64,000 nt of DNA from Parasponia andersonii. Taxonomy: Eukaryota > Streptophyta > Magnoliopsida > Rosales > Cannabaceae. The stretch is from positions 260,290 to 324,289 of the forward strand of contig JXTB01000175.1 of NCBI GenBank assembly GCA_002914805.1, read 5' to 3'. The notes below the pieces were generated by a model. It was given only the letters and a program-made list of their open reading frames with translations, searched no databases and was not told where the DNA came from. Each line of letters starts with the position of its first letter. Position 1 is the stretch's first letter. The position numbers and the translations under genes were made by a program. Of the stretch, positions 50,540 to 63,753 are shown piece by piece.

Positions 50540-53430
50540 GTCCCTTTCAAACTCAAGGTTGAGAAATCCTCTACTTTGAGTTTGTCTCTTAGTTTATGAA
50601 AGACTGAGCTTGATACTACTTTGGTTAGAACATCTGCAAATCAGAAGTTGGAACATGCCGAACATCAATTAGTTTTTGACAAACTTTTTCTCAAACAAAA
50701 TATGTGTTTAGACCTGGCATGTTGCACAGGATTGACAGAAAGCAACACTGTACTAAGATTATCGCACCAAACAATGGGAACCTTTGAACCAGTGACTTGC
50801 AATTCAGACAACAATGATTGAATCCAAGTGATTTCTACCACTAAGTGTGCTAAATTCTATACCCAGCTTCAGTGCTTGACCTGGAGACGGTATGCTGCTT
50901 TTTATATTGCCAAGTGACTAGATTAGAACCTAAGTAGACACGTATCCTGAGGTAGACCAATTATCATCAAGATAGGATGCCCAATTGGCATTACAAAAGC
51001 CAATAACATCAAGTGTAGAAGGCTTTCTGAGATGTAAACCAAACTAAAGAGTGCCACTTAGATATCTAAGAATTCACTTAACAGCTTTCTAATGCACTTC
51101 TAGAGGCAGCTACATAAATTGACGCACACGATTAACACTAAGAAATTTCAGGTCTTATAATAGTAACATATTGAAGCGCCCCAACAACACTCCTGTATAA
51201 TTGTACATCTGAAATAAGATCACTGCCATAGGCTGATAGCTTAAGACCAGATTGTATAGGAGTACTCAAATGATTAGGATATTGCATCTTAGCCTTGCAA
51301 AGGAGATCTGAATTATACTTACTTTGAGACAAGTGAATACAATTTGTTGAATGTTGAACTTGAATCCCAAGAGTACCTAAATCTTTTAAAGCAAATTCAG
51401 TATTAAGTGACTTGATCAATGAATCAACAACAGATGAATCACTACCTATGATTATATCATCCACATAGACCAAAATGAAAGTTAAGTGAGATTTAGTAAA
51501 TTGCACAAACAATGATTGATCTGATTTGGCTAAATGAAAACCAAAAGAAATAAGAGCATTAGTGAGCTTATCAAACCAAGCTCTAGGGGCTTGCTTAAGC
51601 CCACATAATGCTTTATGTAGCTTACAAACTATATTAGGGGAAGTATTATCAACAAATTTTGTAGGTTGCTCCATGTATACTTCTTCTTGCAAAACTCTAT
51701 TAAAAAATGTATTATTAACAGCAAGTTGTCGAACTGACCATCCACGAGATAAGGCAACAGTTAAAACAATGTGAATGGTAGTTGGTTTTACAACTAGACT
51801 AAATGTTTCATTAAAATCAAATCCAGCTATCTGATGCTATCCTTTTGCTACGAAACGAGCCTTGTAAAGTTGAACAGTTCCATCTGGATTTTCTTTTACT
51901 TGAAATACCCATTTGCAGCCAATAATTTTCCTATCAAGTGGCAAAGGAACTAAGGACCATGCCTGATTACGAAGAAGAGCCTTATACTCATCAGACTCCA
52001 ATGTTCATGCTGCATGGCTTCCCCTACAGTAGAAGGTTCTCTGGAAGAAAGAAACACTTTGGGCTTAAACACTCCAACGTTAGACTTGGTAATCATATGG
52101 TGAGTGGATAACGGTACTGGAGGGTCAGGAGGATCAGATGACATAGAAGTGGAAGCAGTAAAAGAGCTACAGTCAGGAAGAGGTACAACAGATGTATTAA
52201 ACTCAAGAATGAGAAACAAATCAGAGGAATTAATAGATTTTGAAGCTAAAGTGGAAGGTCTGGGTGTTTGGGGTGAATATTGAGATAGAACTGGACAACA
52301 TGAGTCTAGAGAAGTGGCAAGAGGGATAAAAGCTGAAGTAGAAACAGAGGAACCAAAAGTAGGTGTTTGTGGGGAGGAATGTTTTTGAGCTGCTGCAAAT
52401 AGAAATGAATATTCATAAAAAATAACATCCCTCGATATGATTATTTTGCCATGTTGATCTAGACACCTGTAACCTTTATGGTTGATGCTATAACCCAAAA
52501 ATGTACACGGTTTGGATCTAAAATCTAATTTGTGGCGATTAAAAGGTCTGATGTTATGAAAGCATAAGCCGCCAAATACTTTCAATTGATTATAATATGG
52601 AGACTTCTTGAAAAGAACTTGTAATGGAATTTTAGAGTTGAGAATAGGAGTACGTAGGTGATTTATAAGAAATACAGATGTTCTAAATGCTTCATCCCAA
52701 TATGAAATAGGCAAAGAAGTATTGGCTAGTAAGTTTAAACCAGTCTTCACGATTTGACGATGTTTTCTTTTAGCGACCCCATCTTGTTGATGACTAGTAC
52801 GACATGAAACTCTATAAGACAAGCTATTCTTAACTAAGAAATCAGTAAATTCCCTATATTCTCCACCCCAATCATATTGTACAGCTTTAATTTTGCAGCC
52901 TAATTATAATTCAACATGAGTTTTAAAATGAATGAAAGTTTGTATAGCTTCAGACTTGGCTCTTAACAAATAAATCCAGGTAAACTGAGAATATTCATCA
53001 ATGAAATGAATGTAATAACGATAATCACTAGCTGAAAGAGTAGGAGAAGAACCTCAAATGTCAGTATAAATGAGTTGTAATGGTGCAGTGTGAACAGTGG
53101 TAGAGGATGGAAAAGGAAAACGATGTATTTTACCAAGACAACAAGCTGAACAAATATTAGGAGTCATTTTATTTTAACTTGAAACGTTACAGTGAGAAAG
53201 TACATGTTTAACAGTATGTTCACTTAGATGACCAAGTCGATTAAGCCACAAGTCAAGTAAAGAATTACAAGACAACACATTGCTAGAGAAAACGGAAACA
53301 TCAAAATTGTTGGAGTACGAAGAAGAGAGTGCAGAATGAAGACATAACTGAATTAGCTTGAAGGAGTAAAGACCTTGATCAATAGTCCCTTGCATGAGAA
53401 TTACTTTGGAGACCCGATCTTTGACAAAAC

Positions 53431-55100
53431 TGCTGGAAATTTTGAAAAATAAATTTCGAAAAACGATTTTACCGAAAACGAATTCTGTAGTTTTGTAAAC
53501 AAATCAGGAACGCATCAAAATAGGTATTTTAAAATCTTCTTGAAATTTTACAAAACAAAAACATTGGATCGTTGATCTAACATAAATCAATTCATGGATC
53601 TTGGTTTAGATAAAACTTGAAAGTGCTTCACAACCATTGAGTCTTCCTGTCTATTCTCTAGAGCCTGTTGAATGATCCGGTATGTGGGTACCTTTTTAAT
53701 TTCCAACGAGAGATGAGTGGACGATCCGGAAGACACTCTTCCTTCTCCTTGATTGCACGTCTACGACTATAGGTATCTCTCCCTCGGCGGCTATGAATGA
53801 ACACGGGATTTCTCCCGTGACAGCTCAGTTCTCTCTCACTCTCTTTTTATCTCTCTGTTATATGAAAAAGCACAGTTACTGTGCTATGGGTGACGTGTGG
53901 CACACTTAGAGAAACTTAGGAGAACTTTTCTCTTAAGTATTTAAAGAGATGTAAACCCTAATAGGCTTATTCGGCTCAACTGACTATTCAATTAGTTTTT
54001 GGGCTATGTGTGAGCTAGATATGAGACCTTATGGATCCAAATAGTCTAAGTTCCAATGGGCTAACTACCCATAATGATAATTAACTCTTAATTATAATTG
54101 AGCATTGTCTATTAATATTGAGGCACTCCAAGATAGGCCCAATATTGCACTCTTAGACTAAATGTTATATATTTTCTGTGAAGCTAATTAACATTTTAAT
54201 TAACTTGATCCATTTAGCATATATTATACCTGCAGATATACCACTGATGCAATGCCATACTAGTGAGGTGAAATTACCGTATTACCCCTCTAGTACATAT
54301 TTATCTTTGAGTTGCTATTTTTCATCTAATGGATAATAATTGACTATGGTGTTTGTAATTACCCATACAAATACAGTCAAATTTATAAAGTAAATACCTG
54401 GCGCCTAGTTTTTTATTATCCAAATCCTGGAAAGAACTCAAAGTGACATTGTATGCATGGTGTCTAAATCATAAAAGGCGTTCTTGTCAATTCATAAATC
54501 TTATCTTCCAAGATACCAGAGTTCGAATCATATAATCGGAACTAATTCTTTAGTAAGTCAAAAAGATAAAACTCATGAAAGCAAGTCTGACAATTACTAG
54601 GATTAAAATAATCTTGCAATAGTGCTAGATTAGTGAAAAATAGAATATTGAGTTACGGCACTTAACCTCAAATTTTATTTTCAATTGGTCTAGTTCAATG
54701 CACTTATAACTTTCTTATAATACACTAGTGTTTCTATCCGAAGTCAGACACTTTGATGATTGGAGACTTCATCAATCCGGTTAAAATAGACAATACTATA
54801 TTCTATGGCAAAATAAAGTATTCCATCTTTATTTATAAAATGTGAACTTTTAATTTAGAAATAATGAAATAAAGAATTTAGTCTCCCACATGTGAACACT
54901 TCACACGAACAATTATTTATTACTCATTGTTAGTCATGGAAACTTTTAGACATTTGCATAATAGAAAACATAAACATCATATGTATATAATTAGGATATA
55001 ATATGGAATTTATTAATAACAAATAGATAACACTTAAATCCAGTAAATATTGTTTAAAATTCCAAACAAAGAAACTGCTTTCTAGGGTATATTCCTAACA
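53431..55100 (-). mobile_element. solo LTR nested in the Copia element
   Basis: 1670 bp, TGCTGGAAAT...ATTCCTAACA on the + strand, flanked by the direct repeat aaaac at 53426-53430 and 55101-55105. In - orientation it begins tgttaggaatataccc, a common start for long Copia LTRs. No internal sequence of its own is present, so it fits recombination between two LTRs after insertion. A second copy lies at 60072-61327. Sequence on both sides belongs to the host Copia element. Confidence 0.9.
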
Positions 55101-56512
55101 AAAACAACAGTTAGGATGAAATTCAAAAAAAATATTATTATCTTCAGAAAATTTGGAAACACTAATAAGATTTTTGGTAATCAATAAAACATGGAGTAGA
55201 TGATTTAAAGAAAGAGTTTTAGATTGAAATTGAGAAGGAAATGAGCTATGGCCAATGTGTTTGATTGATAGACTTGAACCATTGCCCATATGAACTTTGT
55301 CTAGACCTAAGAATTTAGATTGAGACATCAAATTATTGAGATCAGGAGTAAGATGACTTGTAGCCCTAGAATCTGGATACCAATTTTGATCACAAACAAC
55401 TTCTGGAGTTGTTAGCATTGCTGTAATAGGATTAGTAGTAGAGGCAAAATGAGCGGTAGGACTTAAAGCACCAGAACCAGAAGAAAGCCCTGAAATGACT
55501 GATCAAACCGATAGCAGTATTGAAGAACCATATGCCCAAATTTTCCACATAATTGTCACTGAGGTTTATTTGAATTCCATTCTTGTCTGCCTCCACCACG
55601 ACCACAATTGGAAAAATTTCCACGACCTGAATATCCACCTTGACCATATTGTCTACTAGAGAATGAATTAGGATTAAAACCACGATATTATAAACCACTA
55701 TTGTTGATGAAATTATGATATCCATGATTGAAACCCTTACGATTATTCTTTCTAAAATTGTTATTGTTAGGGGTTGGATGTGACTAAGTGGCGAGATTAA
55801 CCAAGTTAGGATCTAAAGCTTTTCCATGCTTGTCAATACGAACTTCTTAAGCCAAGAATAGGGATTCAATATCTTCCACAGTATATGGATCTAGTCTAGA
55901 AGAAGTAGATTTCATAAAGATATCATACTCATCTGGTAGACCATCAAAGATAACTTCAATATGATCCTTGGTAGAGAGACAACGACTTATTGAAGCTAAA
56001 GAATCGACTGCATTTTTAATTTTGAGAAGATAGGCATCCATAATGAGATCACCTTTCTTGGTATTCTATAATTGAGTCTTATAATGAAAGACCTTCGCTT
56101 GTGTTTGAGATGCAAAGTAAGCCTCCAATTTTGCCCAAATCTAACTTGAGCTTTCACACCCAACCATACTGAGTGAGAATAGATTCTGACATTGAAGACA
56201 AAAGCCAAGAGACAAGAAGCTGATCTTGTTGCTCCCAATTCTAAAAATCTAGATTGATCGAACGAGTTGTACTTGTAGTGGCTGGAAGAAATTTCTCAGG
56301 TGGAGATCGAGAACTGTCGATGAAATCTTGAAACTTGTAACCTTTAATGGCTACCTGAACTTGCTATCACCATAAAAGAAAATTGGAATTGTCGAGCTTG
56401 ATCGAGATGCTATGAGAGAACGTAATAGGAATGAAGCGAGAGATTGAGCTTGAAGCTCTATTAATGGCGGAAAAAGAAGCTCCTGATGAATCTTCCATAA
56501 GCTCTAATACCA

Positions 56513-56683
56513 TATTAAGAAACTGAAACAGAGTGACTAAAGAACTTGATTATAATTATCACTTAACTTGTAACAGTGAAAGATTAAATTATTATCCTAA
56601 CCAAAGCTAACAGAATTGTAATTGACCAAATCTATGAGTGCCACCCGGTAAACAAACTAACAGACTCTTAATAGACCTTAACA
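56513..56683 (-). repeat. 5' LTR of the Copia element, with PBS beside it
   Basis: 171 bp, beginning TGTTAAGG in element sense. The adjacent PBS covers about 56501-56512. Confidence 0.9.
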
Positions 56684-56688
56684 TTAAT

Positions 56689-58130
56689 TGTGAAAAAATA
56701 TGTTGAAATATGGCCTTTCTGTATTTTTCTCCCTATTTTTAAGTTTGTGTAAAATTATACCAATATATTTCAAATCTCTATAAATCTGAAATTTCTGTAT
56801 ATAAATTAACCAACAAATTTCTCTCTAAACATAGAAGTTAAATTGAGATATCTTATTTACACTGATTGATACAAAAAATCTATTAAAAATAACTTAAAAT
56901 AGTTAGCACATATCATCTAATTTATATATAGATGTTATAAATTTATAGAGATTTGACAAGCCAAAAGATATGATTAAAAATACAAAAAGGTTATACTTCA
57001 TAATATTTTTTTCTTTTATAATTATCCCTTATTTCTATACAAAAGAAAACCAAAAATCTGAAATACTTATTTGCTTTTTTTTTTTTCATAGTTAAGCTGT
57101 AGAATTATTTTGACCATAGTCCACAAAACCAGATTTGAGTTCAAAAAATCATATCTAAAATTGAAAAAACCAGATTTGGTGATAATAATTCACATTTTCT
57201 CACTTTGATAGCTATGATTCATGAATGAGGTTAGTTTTAGAGAAATTTTGAGCAATTTGATTAGCATATTTTAGATAAATTTAGATCGCTTATATGACAT
57301 TAAAGGTGAATATGGATATTATTTCTGAATTAGAACTTTGTTTCATTTTTTTTTTATTTTTTATTATCACCATAAAGTTATTAATCATTAGAAGATCTCT
57401 AGTGTAAAAACCCCGATATCATGCATATAACGTAAATAGAATATTAAATTGATGTCATTTAAAATTCCTATAAATTCATTACTTAGGTCTAGTTCTCACA
57501 ATCATAATACCAGTGTAACTCTCTCGATTACCTATCTAATCGCACACAATGGAATTTGTAAATGTTTCATAGGATTGGCATTGACTAATGAAAGATTCTT
57601 AACCTCACCTCTAAACTCAATTTCTTTAGAGGTTAAAAATAAGACTTTTTACAAGAATGTACCACTTTTGCGGTTACAATTAAATAAATATCATTTTTCA
57701 ACCTTATGAATAAAAATATCCTCTTTCATTATTTATACTTTTTTAATAGCAAATTTACTTACTTGACTTTGCTCTCTGTCGTTGGCCCTATGTCTCTCTG
57801 CTATTATTTTCCCCAACTTCAAGCCTAGTTCATTTCTTTCTCCCATTTTCTTCTTCTCTTTCATCCTTACCACTACCATGCCAATAACCCGAAGAATCTA
57901 TCTCCGGCGACAATGCCGAAAAGACGAAGATGACCTTAAGTTGCTTTGGAACATATTGAATCGATTTGCAATCGACTTCTTTCTCTAACTTATTTGAGCC
58001 TTTTCTCTAAAACCTCTTTGGATTTTTCCACCATCTATCTATGTCAAATGAGAATGATGATAATGATTTCAAAACTTTCCTTCGATACGTCCTCCTATGA
58101 GCACTTATGACTATTTTTTTTTTCTATCTC

Positions 58131-58177
<47 letters not shown>

Positions 58178-60071
58178 CATAAGTAAATGGTATATGGTTT
58201 CATTTCTTACAGCTTCAAACGACCTTTCTTTTCCTTCCTTGCTTTTGGGGGTATATATATATATACATTAAATAAATCCTATATGGCTCTATTTCTTGCA
58301 AATACCCAATTTGTTGAAAATATTAAGGTTTCTCTGAACAATTTCATTAATATTTTGTATTTTTTTAGAAAAAAAAAAACCTTAAAAAAAATAAGAAGCC
58401 CCAAAATAAAACCCCAAGAACAACTTGGGCCCCAAACTTTTAAACTAAAAAAAAAAGAACCCCAAAATAATTTTTAATTAAGGAAATAATGCAAAAAAAA
58501 GTCTTTTGGCAAAAAACAACAAAAAATTAAAAAAAAAAAAGCAATAAAAAAACGGTTCAGAAATAAAAGTAAAAATGAAGGTTTAAAATTTTCAACTAAA
58601 AAAAAAAAAAACAAAAACAAAAAAATAATGCCTCAAAGAACCTTTTTTTTTATAGACCATTAAATGTTTAACAGAAATTAGTCTTGTGTACTGTGCACAA
58701 TTTAGTAATTATTGCTAAAAATGAGATTTTAACTCATAGAAGTAAATAATGCCTAATTATACTCTCCATTCATGACCATTTTTGGTTAAAAAATAAATAA
58801 TTTGTGACAAATAAGCTATTCAATAATAATTATGTAATTCAAGGACCATTATTATATAAATTAAAAATTCCGAGGGCAAAAGTGATAAGAAACCTCCATA
58901 AATCAAGTAACTAACTAATATTTCACTGATTTACTGTATTACTCTGTTCAAATAAATTAAGCAAATAATTGATGTACAACTTATTTACCATTTTTTTCTC
59001 AAGGAAATTATGCAACAAACTAATATATGAATGGTTAGTTAGCTGTATACTATATTAATAGTAAATAGGTGGCAAATAATTAATATATCACTTTATAATA
59101 GTGATAAGGAAGCATTATATATATATTGGTAACTTAATTATATAATATGGTAATGAATTATATACATCGATAAACTAATTATATATATATTAATAAATAA
59201 ATTATATATATTGATAAATTATTTATATACTATAGTAAATGAATTATATACACTGATAATTAATTAATTATATACTATAGTACATAAGTTATGTAGGTTG
59301 ATAAATCAATTATATACGTGAATATGTCAAATTAATTTACATAAGAGTATAATGGTAAAATTTAATCATTACAACTTAAAAAGGGATATAGTAATCAATA
59401 AAATGAAAAATGGATATTTATTAACACATAGCTTAGCAAATGAGCATGCGGTATAGTTTTCTCTTAAAAATTAGATTAGTTTCGCCTTATAAAAAAAAAA
59501 AAACTGGAGTTTGCGTCCTTTTTTAACATTTTGTTTTAATAAATACTCATTTTTCTCTTTTTATTGCTAAATAAATAAGTATATGGGATTTTATATCTGA
59601 TATATTTATTTGTATACCAGTTTTAGTTTATGTATTAAGTATATTAATTTTTATACTGGGTATATAATATTTTATACTTGATATATATACTGATAGACCG
59701 ACTATTTTACTACAACATTTGAAAAATGAATATTTTCTTAAAACATGCCTAGACTTCAGTCATTTTGCTATAAGACCATGGCTCAACTTTAAAAACTTGA
59801 CTCTAAAATACTATTGCGACCAAAAATCCTCCTTGAACTTATATGATTTACTACGAATAATAGTCCTAGAAATATTAATGAAAAACTAAGATAAATCATA
59901 ACAGCAACTTAATGATGAAACAAATTATTTTCGATAAAACTTGGCATTCTTTAAACCATAGTAACTGTAGTTTTGTTGAACATTGAAGAAAGATTAGAGA
60001 GAGAAATAAGAGAAAGAGGGAATCATCGAGTAAAAGAGAGATTTTGATTAAAAAAAAGACATCGATAAAAA
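56689..60071. other. AT-rich intergenic sequence
   Basis: No gene called. A slightly less AT-rich, C/T-rich patch at about 57760-58030 contains a short frame (57782-57988) without family resemblance. A (TA)n run lies at about 58135-58175. A-rich runs dominate 58360-58660. Confidence 0.5.
59126..59317. repeat. degenerate short tandem repeat (~37-40 bp words of 'gataaattaattatatac')
   Basis: The words 'gataaactaattatata', 'gataaattatttatatac', 'gataattaattaattatatac' and 'gataaatcaattatatac' follow one another with 'tatagta'-type joints. The unit is too variable to fix exactly. Confidence 0.6.
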
Positions 60072-61327
60072 TGCTAGTACTATTTAAAAATGATTACAAA
60101 ATACTCTTTTTCTGAGAAATGATTTCAACTTTGTAGTTTTATAAAGATGATAAATGTAGCTGAATTAGTCATTTAAAATTTTTTTTTACAAAATATTTTT
60201 AGATTGTGATATAATATGGATTAGCTCATCAATCTAGATAAGAGCAATATCAAAATCGCTCCACAAACTTCTGCCTTTCTGTCTATTACTGAGAGCCGTT
60301 TGATTGATCTGGTGTGAGATCATCTTTTTGATTCCTAATAGAGAGATAAATGCACAAGAAGACGATATCCTTGATTTGATTTAGCCGAGATGGCTAGAAC
60401 ATTCAAAGATTATGACCTTAGGGCTAGATGAAATCATTCTTTCTCTTCTCTCTATAGATGAGACACTCTCTTTAAGAGGGTGTTTCACGTGTAGCAATTG
60501 TCTATATTTGCTAGATAATATTCCTCCTAAGTATACAGAGAATAATTATCCCTATTGGATTTAGTGGGTTCAACTATCATTAAATAAGCATTAGACTCCA
60601 ATATAAGTTAGACAATGGACTAGATGGATCCATAAAAACCAAGCTCCAATAGATTAGTTAATCATAGAGTGATTGAACTCTGTTCATTAATTTTGGGGCA
60701 CATCACTATAGGCCTAATATTACATTATTGGACTAAATATAATTTATTTTCTGTGAACTTATTAATAATTGATTAGCTCGATCTATTTAGTACATACTAT
60801 ATCCGTAGACTTACCCCCAATATAATATTGTAACATGAGGGTGAAATTACTATATTACTCCTCTCGTATATATTAATCTCTGAATTGTTATTTTTTATCT
60901 AATGGATAATAGTTGATTATGGTGTTTATATTTGCGTATATCAACATAGCTAAATGCACATAGTAAAAACTGGAACTCTAGTTTATATTATCCAAGTCCT
61001 TTAAACAACTCAAAATAATATTATATGTATGTTGTTCATCATAAAAAATGTTCTTAACAATTCATACACCTTATTTTCCAAGATACAAGAGCTCGGGCCG
61101 AAGATCAGAACTAGTTATTTAGTTACTCAAAAAGACAAAACGCATAAAAGTAAATTCTTTAATAACTATATTATGTAATTCCCCAGCAAAAGAAAAAAAA
61201 AGATAATAATGCAATGGTACTACACTAGTGAAAATAGAATACTAAGTTACGACATTTAACCTTAAATTCCATTTCACTTGGTTTTATTCACTACACTTAT
61301 AACTTTCTTATAACGTACCAATGTTTA
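60072..61327 (-). mobile_element. second copy of the long LTR, cut by the Gypsy element
   Basis: It aligns over its whole length with 53431 to about 54730: tgctagtac start, 'gtctattact', 'ttttctgtgaa', 'ggtgaaattact', 'tctaatggataata', 'cacttataactttcttata'. The match stops exactly where the Gypsy LTR begins at 61328, so the rest of this LTR should lie beyond the window on the far side of that element. More diverged than a recent copy would be. Confidence 0.8.
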
Positions 61328-62155
61328 TGTGGGACCCGTTCCTAAATCATACGCCACGTGGACGATTAAGTGGCAGAACAGGTCACAAACGGAGCCCACC
61401 GTCTGACAGGTGTCAAGAGTGACTAGCTAAAGGCCAGGCGGGTCGCACATGATACCACATTGGCTATTGGGCTGTCCGAGGTTAGGGCCGAGCCCATCCC
61501 AGACCCTGGATGGACTCGGCCCAGTCCGATTCTTACCTCAACAGCTGGGGGGTCGGAAGCCCTAAGGGTCTTCCACCATAATACGATAGAAAGCAACTCA
61601 CAGCTCCAGACCGAGACAGAGTATTTAATGCGATCCTGAGTAGGTGTGCGCAGGGGGCAAGCCGTCCTGATAGAATGGCAATTTGTCCAAATCTCGCCCC
61701 TGACAGACTCAAGCCATAGGAGACGACATAAACCAGGCTACAACGGTACAGGGGAGATCATAGTAATCTCGGCCCATGACCTCTGGAAAAAGTCTTGAGG
61801 AAAAAGGTATTCAGTCCTGAGATTATGTACCAGGTGGTTCACAATCTCAGGACTATACATATATGAGTCATACGTCCCCAAATGGGGGCATGTACGAATA
61901 CAAAAAGAAACATTTAAAAACTTCATAAGCAAGAAACAAAGATATACTCATATAGAATTAAATCCTTGCTACCCTGAATCAAAGAAAGACCACTGACTTA
62001 AGCATCGGAGAGTCTTTGCAGGTGGCCACCCCCACCTCTCCGACCCTGCCTGAAGTTTAGAGTACTTTGGAATAGCAAGGACACATGGACAGTTGGAGGA
62101 TAAAGCATCAGCGGTTCAGAGACACGTGGACGGCTAGTGAGAAACCGATCCAACA
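61328..62155 (+). repeat. 5' LTR of the Gypsy element
   Basis: 828 bp, TGTGGGACCCG...GATCCAACA, inverted and homologous to 26936-27751 and 32569-33400. It is preceded by gttta (61323-61327), which would be one half of its target duplication. Confidence 0.9.
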
Positions 62156-62156
62156 G

Positions 62157-62176
62157 TTTGGCGCCGTCTGTGAAAA
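62157..62176 (+). other. primer-binding site of the Gypsy element
   Basis: tttggcgccgtctgtg follows the LTR after a one- or two-base spacer, the same as in the LARD-like element. Confidence 0.8.
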
Positions 62177-62789
62177 ACGGTTGAGCATGAGAAAAAGAGT
62201 AGGAGACTCACGATCGCGCTCTCCCAGAACAAAAGGCCATACAACGTCAGATGGCACCCTCAAGGATGAAAACCAGGAGCACACGTCTAGACGCTGAAGG
62301 GAGCTCCCAAGAAGCACGACCAGATCTGGAGCAAAAGCTAGATCAGATGCTCGCCGCCCTGACGGAATCAAACTAGAAGGCAGAGATAGCCCACGAGGCC
62401 GTCCTGGGTTTAAGGAACGAAGTTGCAGAGGTACGCAGAGACAACGCCCGCCTCGAAGGGCTGCTGGTAAGCGAGGCCAGGAGCCAGCAGAGAGAAGATT
62501 TTGACGAAGAGGTCCAACAAGAATTCGGAAGCCAACCACGAGGGGAAGTTCCCGCCCTATCCGGATCACGAATGCAGGGGGCGTGGCAAAGCCAGACTAG
62601 ACCCCTCCAAACTGGGGCGGCGATGGGCAAAAGAAGCCATGGAAGCCCAGGAGGTACGCCTCCCAACTGGAAGTAAGAAATGATGGCAGAGTTGAGTAAG
62701 AGACTCGTGGCCCATCATAGCCAGACACCCGATGATCTGGTAGAGCAAACTGTGCGAGGGATCAACTGAACGGCCCTCGCCGACTGGAT

Positions 62790-63753
62790 CCAGATGGAGC
62801 CCAAGCCGAGAGACTTCACGACCCTGACCTTCAAGCCATTCGAGGGGAAGACCGACCCCCTCGATCACATATACCACTTTCAACAGAAGATGACCTTGGA
62901 AACCAGGGACGAGGCTGTGACCTGTAAAGTATTCTCTACAACCCTGGTGGGACCAGCCCTGCTATGGTTCATATAGCTCCTAGAGAAATCCATAAATGGG
63001 TTCAAAGATTTCTGCAAAATTTTCCTAAAGCAGTACACGGGTACCTGGAGATAGCAAAAAACCATGCGAGACCTTGACCGGTTGGAGCAGGCCACAGATA
63101 AGTCCCCGAGGGAGTACCTGTCGCGTTTCCTAGAGGTGATGTCCCTAGTTCATAACGCCGACTCGGTCCAAGCCGCAGACTCATTCGTCAAGAGCCTGCA
63201 ACCAGGATCAATGCTATCAGACCATCTCCTTTTGAATCTTCCGTATGATATGGCGGACATCCAGGCGAAATCAGAAGGGGTATTCAGGGTGCTGGAAAGC
63301 CACCAGAAGGCGCCCAAGACCTCTGCTGTGATAACAATGTCGCTGGTATAATCCCCAGCCCCGCAAGGGGTGAAGAGGCCCTCATCGGACCAAGGGCTGA
63401 CTCCGAAACAGGAAGCCCCCATTCGAGGCAGTCAGGAAGGTGGTAAGAGGAGGAAGACGCCCCGCGACCCTTTGCCAAAGTATGAGCTCAACACGCTGAT
63501 CGACGTGATCTACCTCCAAAATAGGGACAGGGGCATTTTCAAAGACCTGCCCAAATCTAGCGTCCTTGAGCACATGAAGAATAGGAACAGGTACTGCCAG
63601 TTTCATAAAGACTACGGGCACGACACCATCCACTACCGCAACCTTTACACACAGGTCATGATGGCGATCCATGCCGGCAGGTTGAAACAGTATGTGAAAT
63701 TCGGCAGAACTCAGCCACAGGAAGATGTCTCCAGGCCTGAAAAGGGGAAGTAG
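62790..63753 (+). pseudogene. gag region of the Gypsy element
   Basis: Part of the fossil above. It shows the capsid-type gag core and, near its end, a CX2H...GH block in place of a standard CCHC knuckle (YCQFHKDYGHDT). It is not intact in this copy. Confidence 0.75.

Larger units (their letters stand above)
50333..56683 (-). mobile_element. Ty1/Copia LTR retrotransposon, fossil, with a nested solo LTR
   Basis: Short LTRs at 56513-56683 (5') and 50333-50539 (3') and the 5-bp target duplication ttaat at 50328-50332 and 56684-56688 define the ends. The PBS inside the 5' LTR reads tggtattagagct on the - strand, the initiator-Met type usual in Copia. In element order there are a UBN2-type gag region (about 56240-55600), a gag-pre-integrase region (about 55420-55095), an integrase region (about 53400-52000), a reverse transcriptase (about 51700-51100, with YVDD in LVYVDDIIIGSDS) and an RNase H trace to about 50560. 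A 1.67-kb solo LTR of another family interrupts it. It is clearly broken, with on the order of ten interruptions in addition to that insertion. The unequal LTRs suggest a fairly old insertion. Confidence 0.92.

Noticed and set aside
54530-54545. 'gagttcgaatc' resembling a tRNA B box
   Set aside because: It lies inside the nested long LTR, with no A box at a suitable distance and no cloverleaf.
57782-57988. 68-residue open frame on +
   Set aside because: Short, with a low-complexity start; there is no neighbouring exon that extends it.
62108-62883. Open frames on - across the Gypsy leader and gag
   Set aside because: They are reverse-strand shadows of the gag region. No domain was recognised, and the + strand has the gag features.
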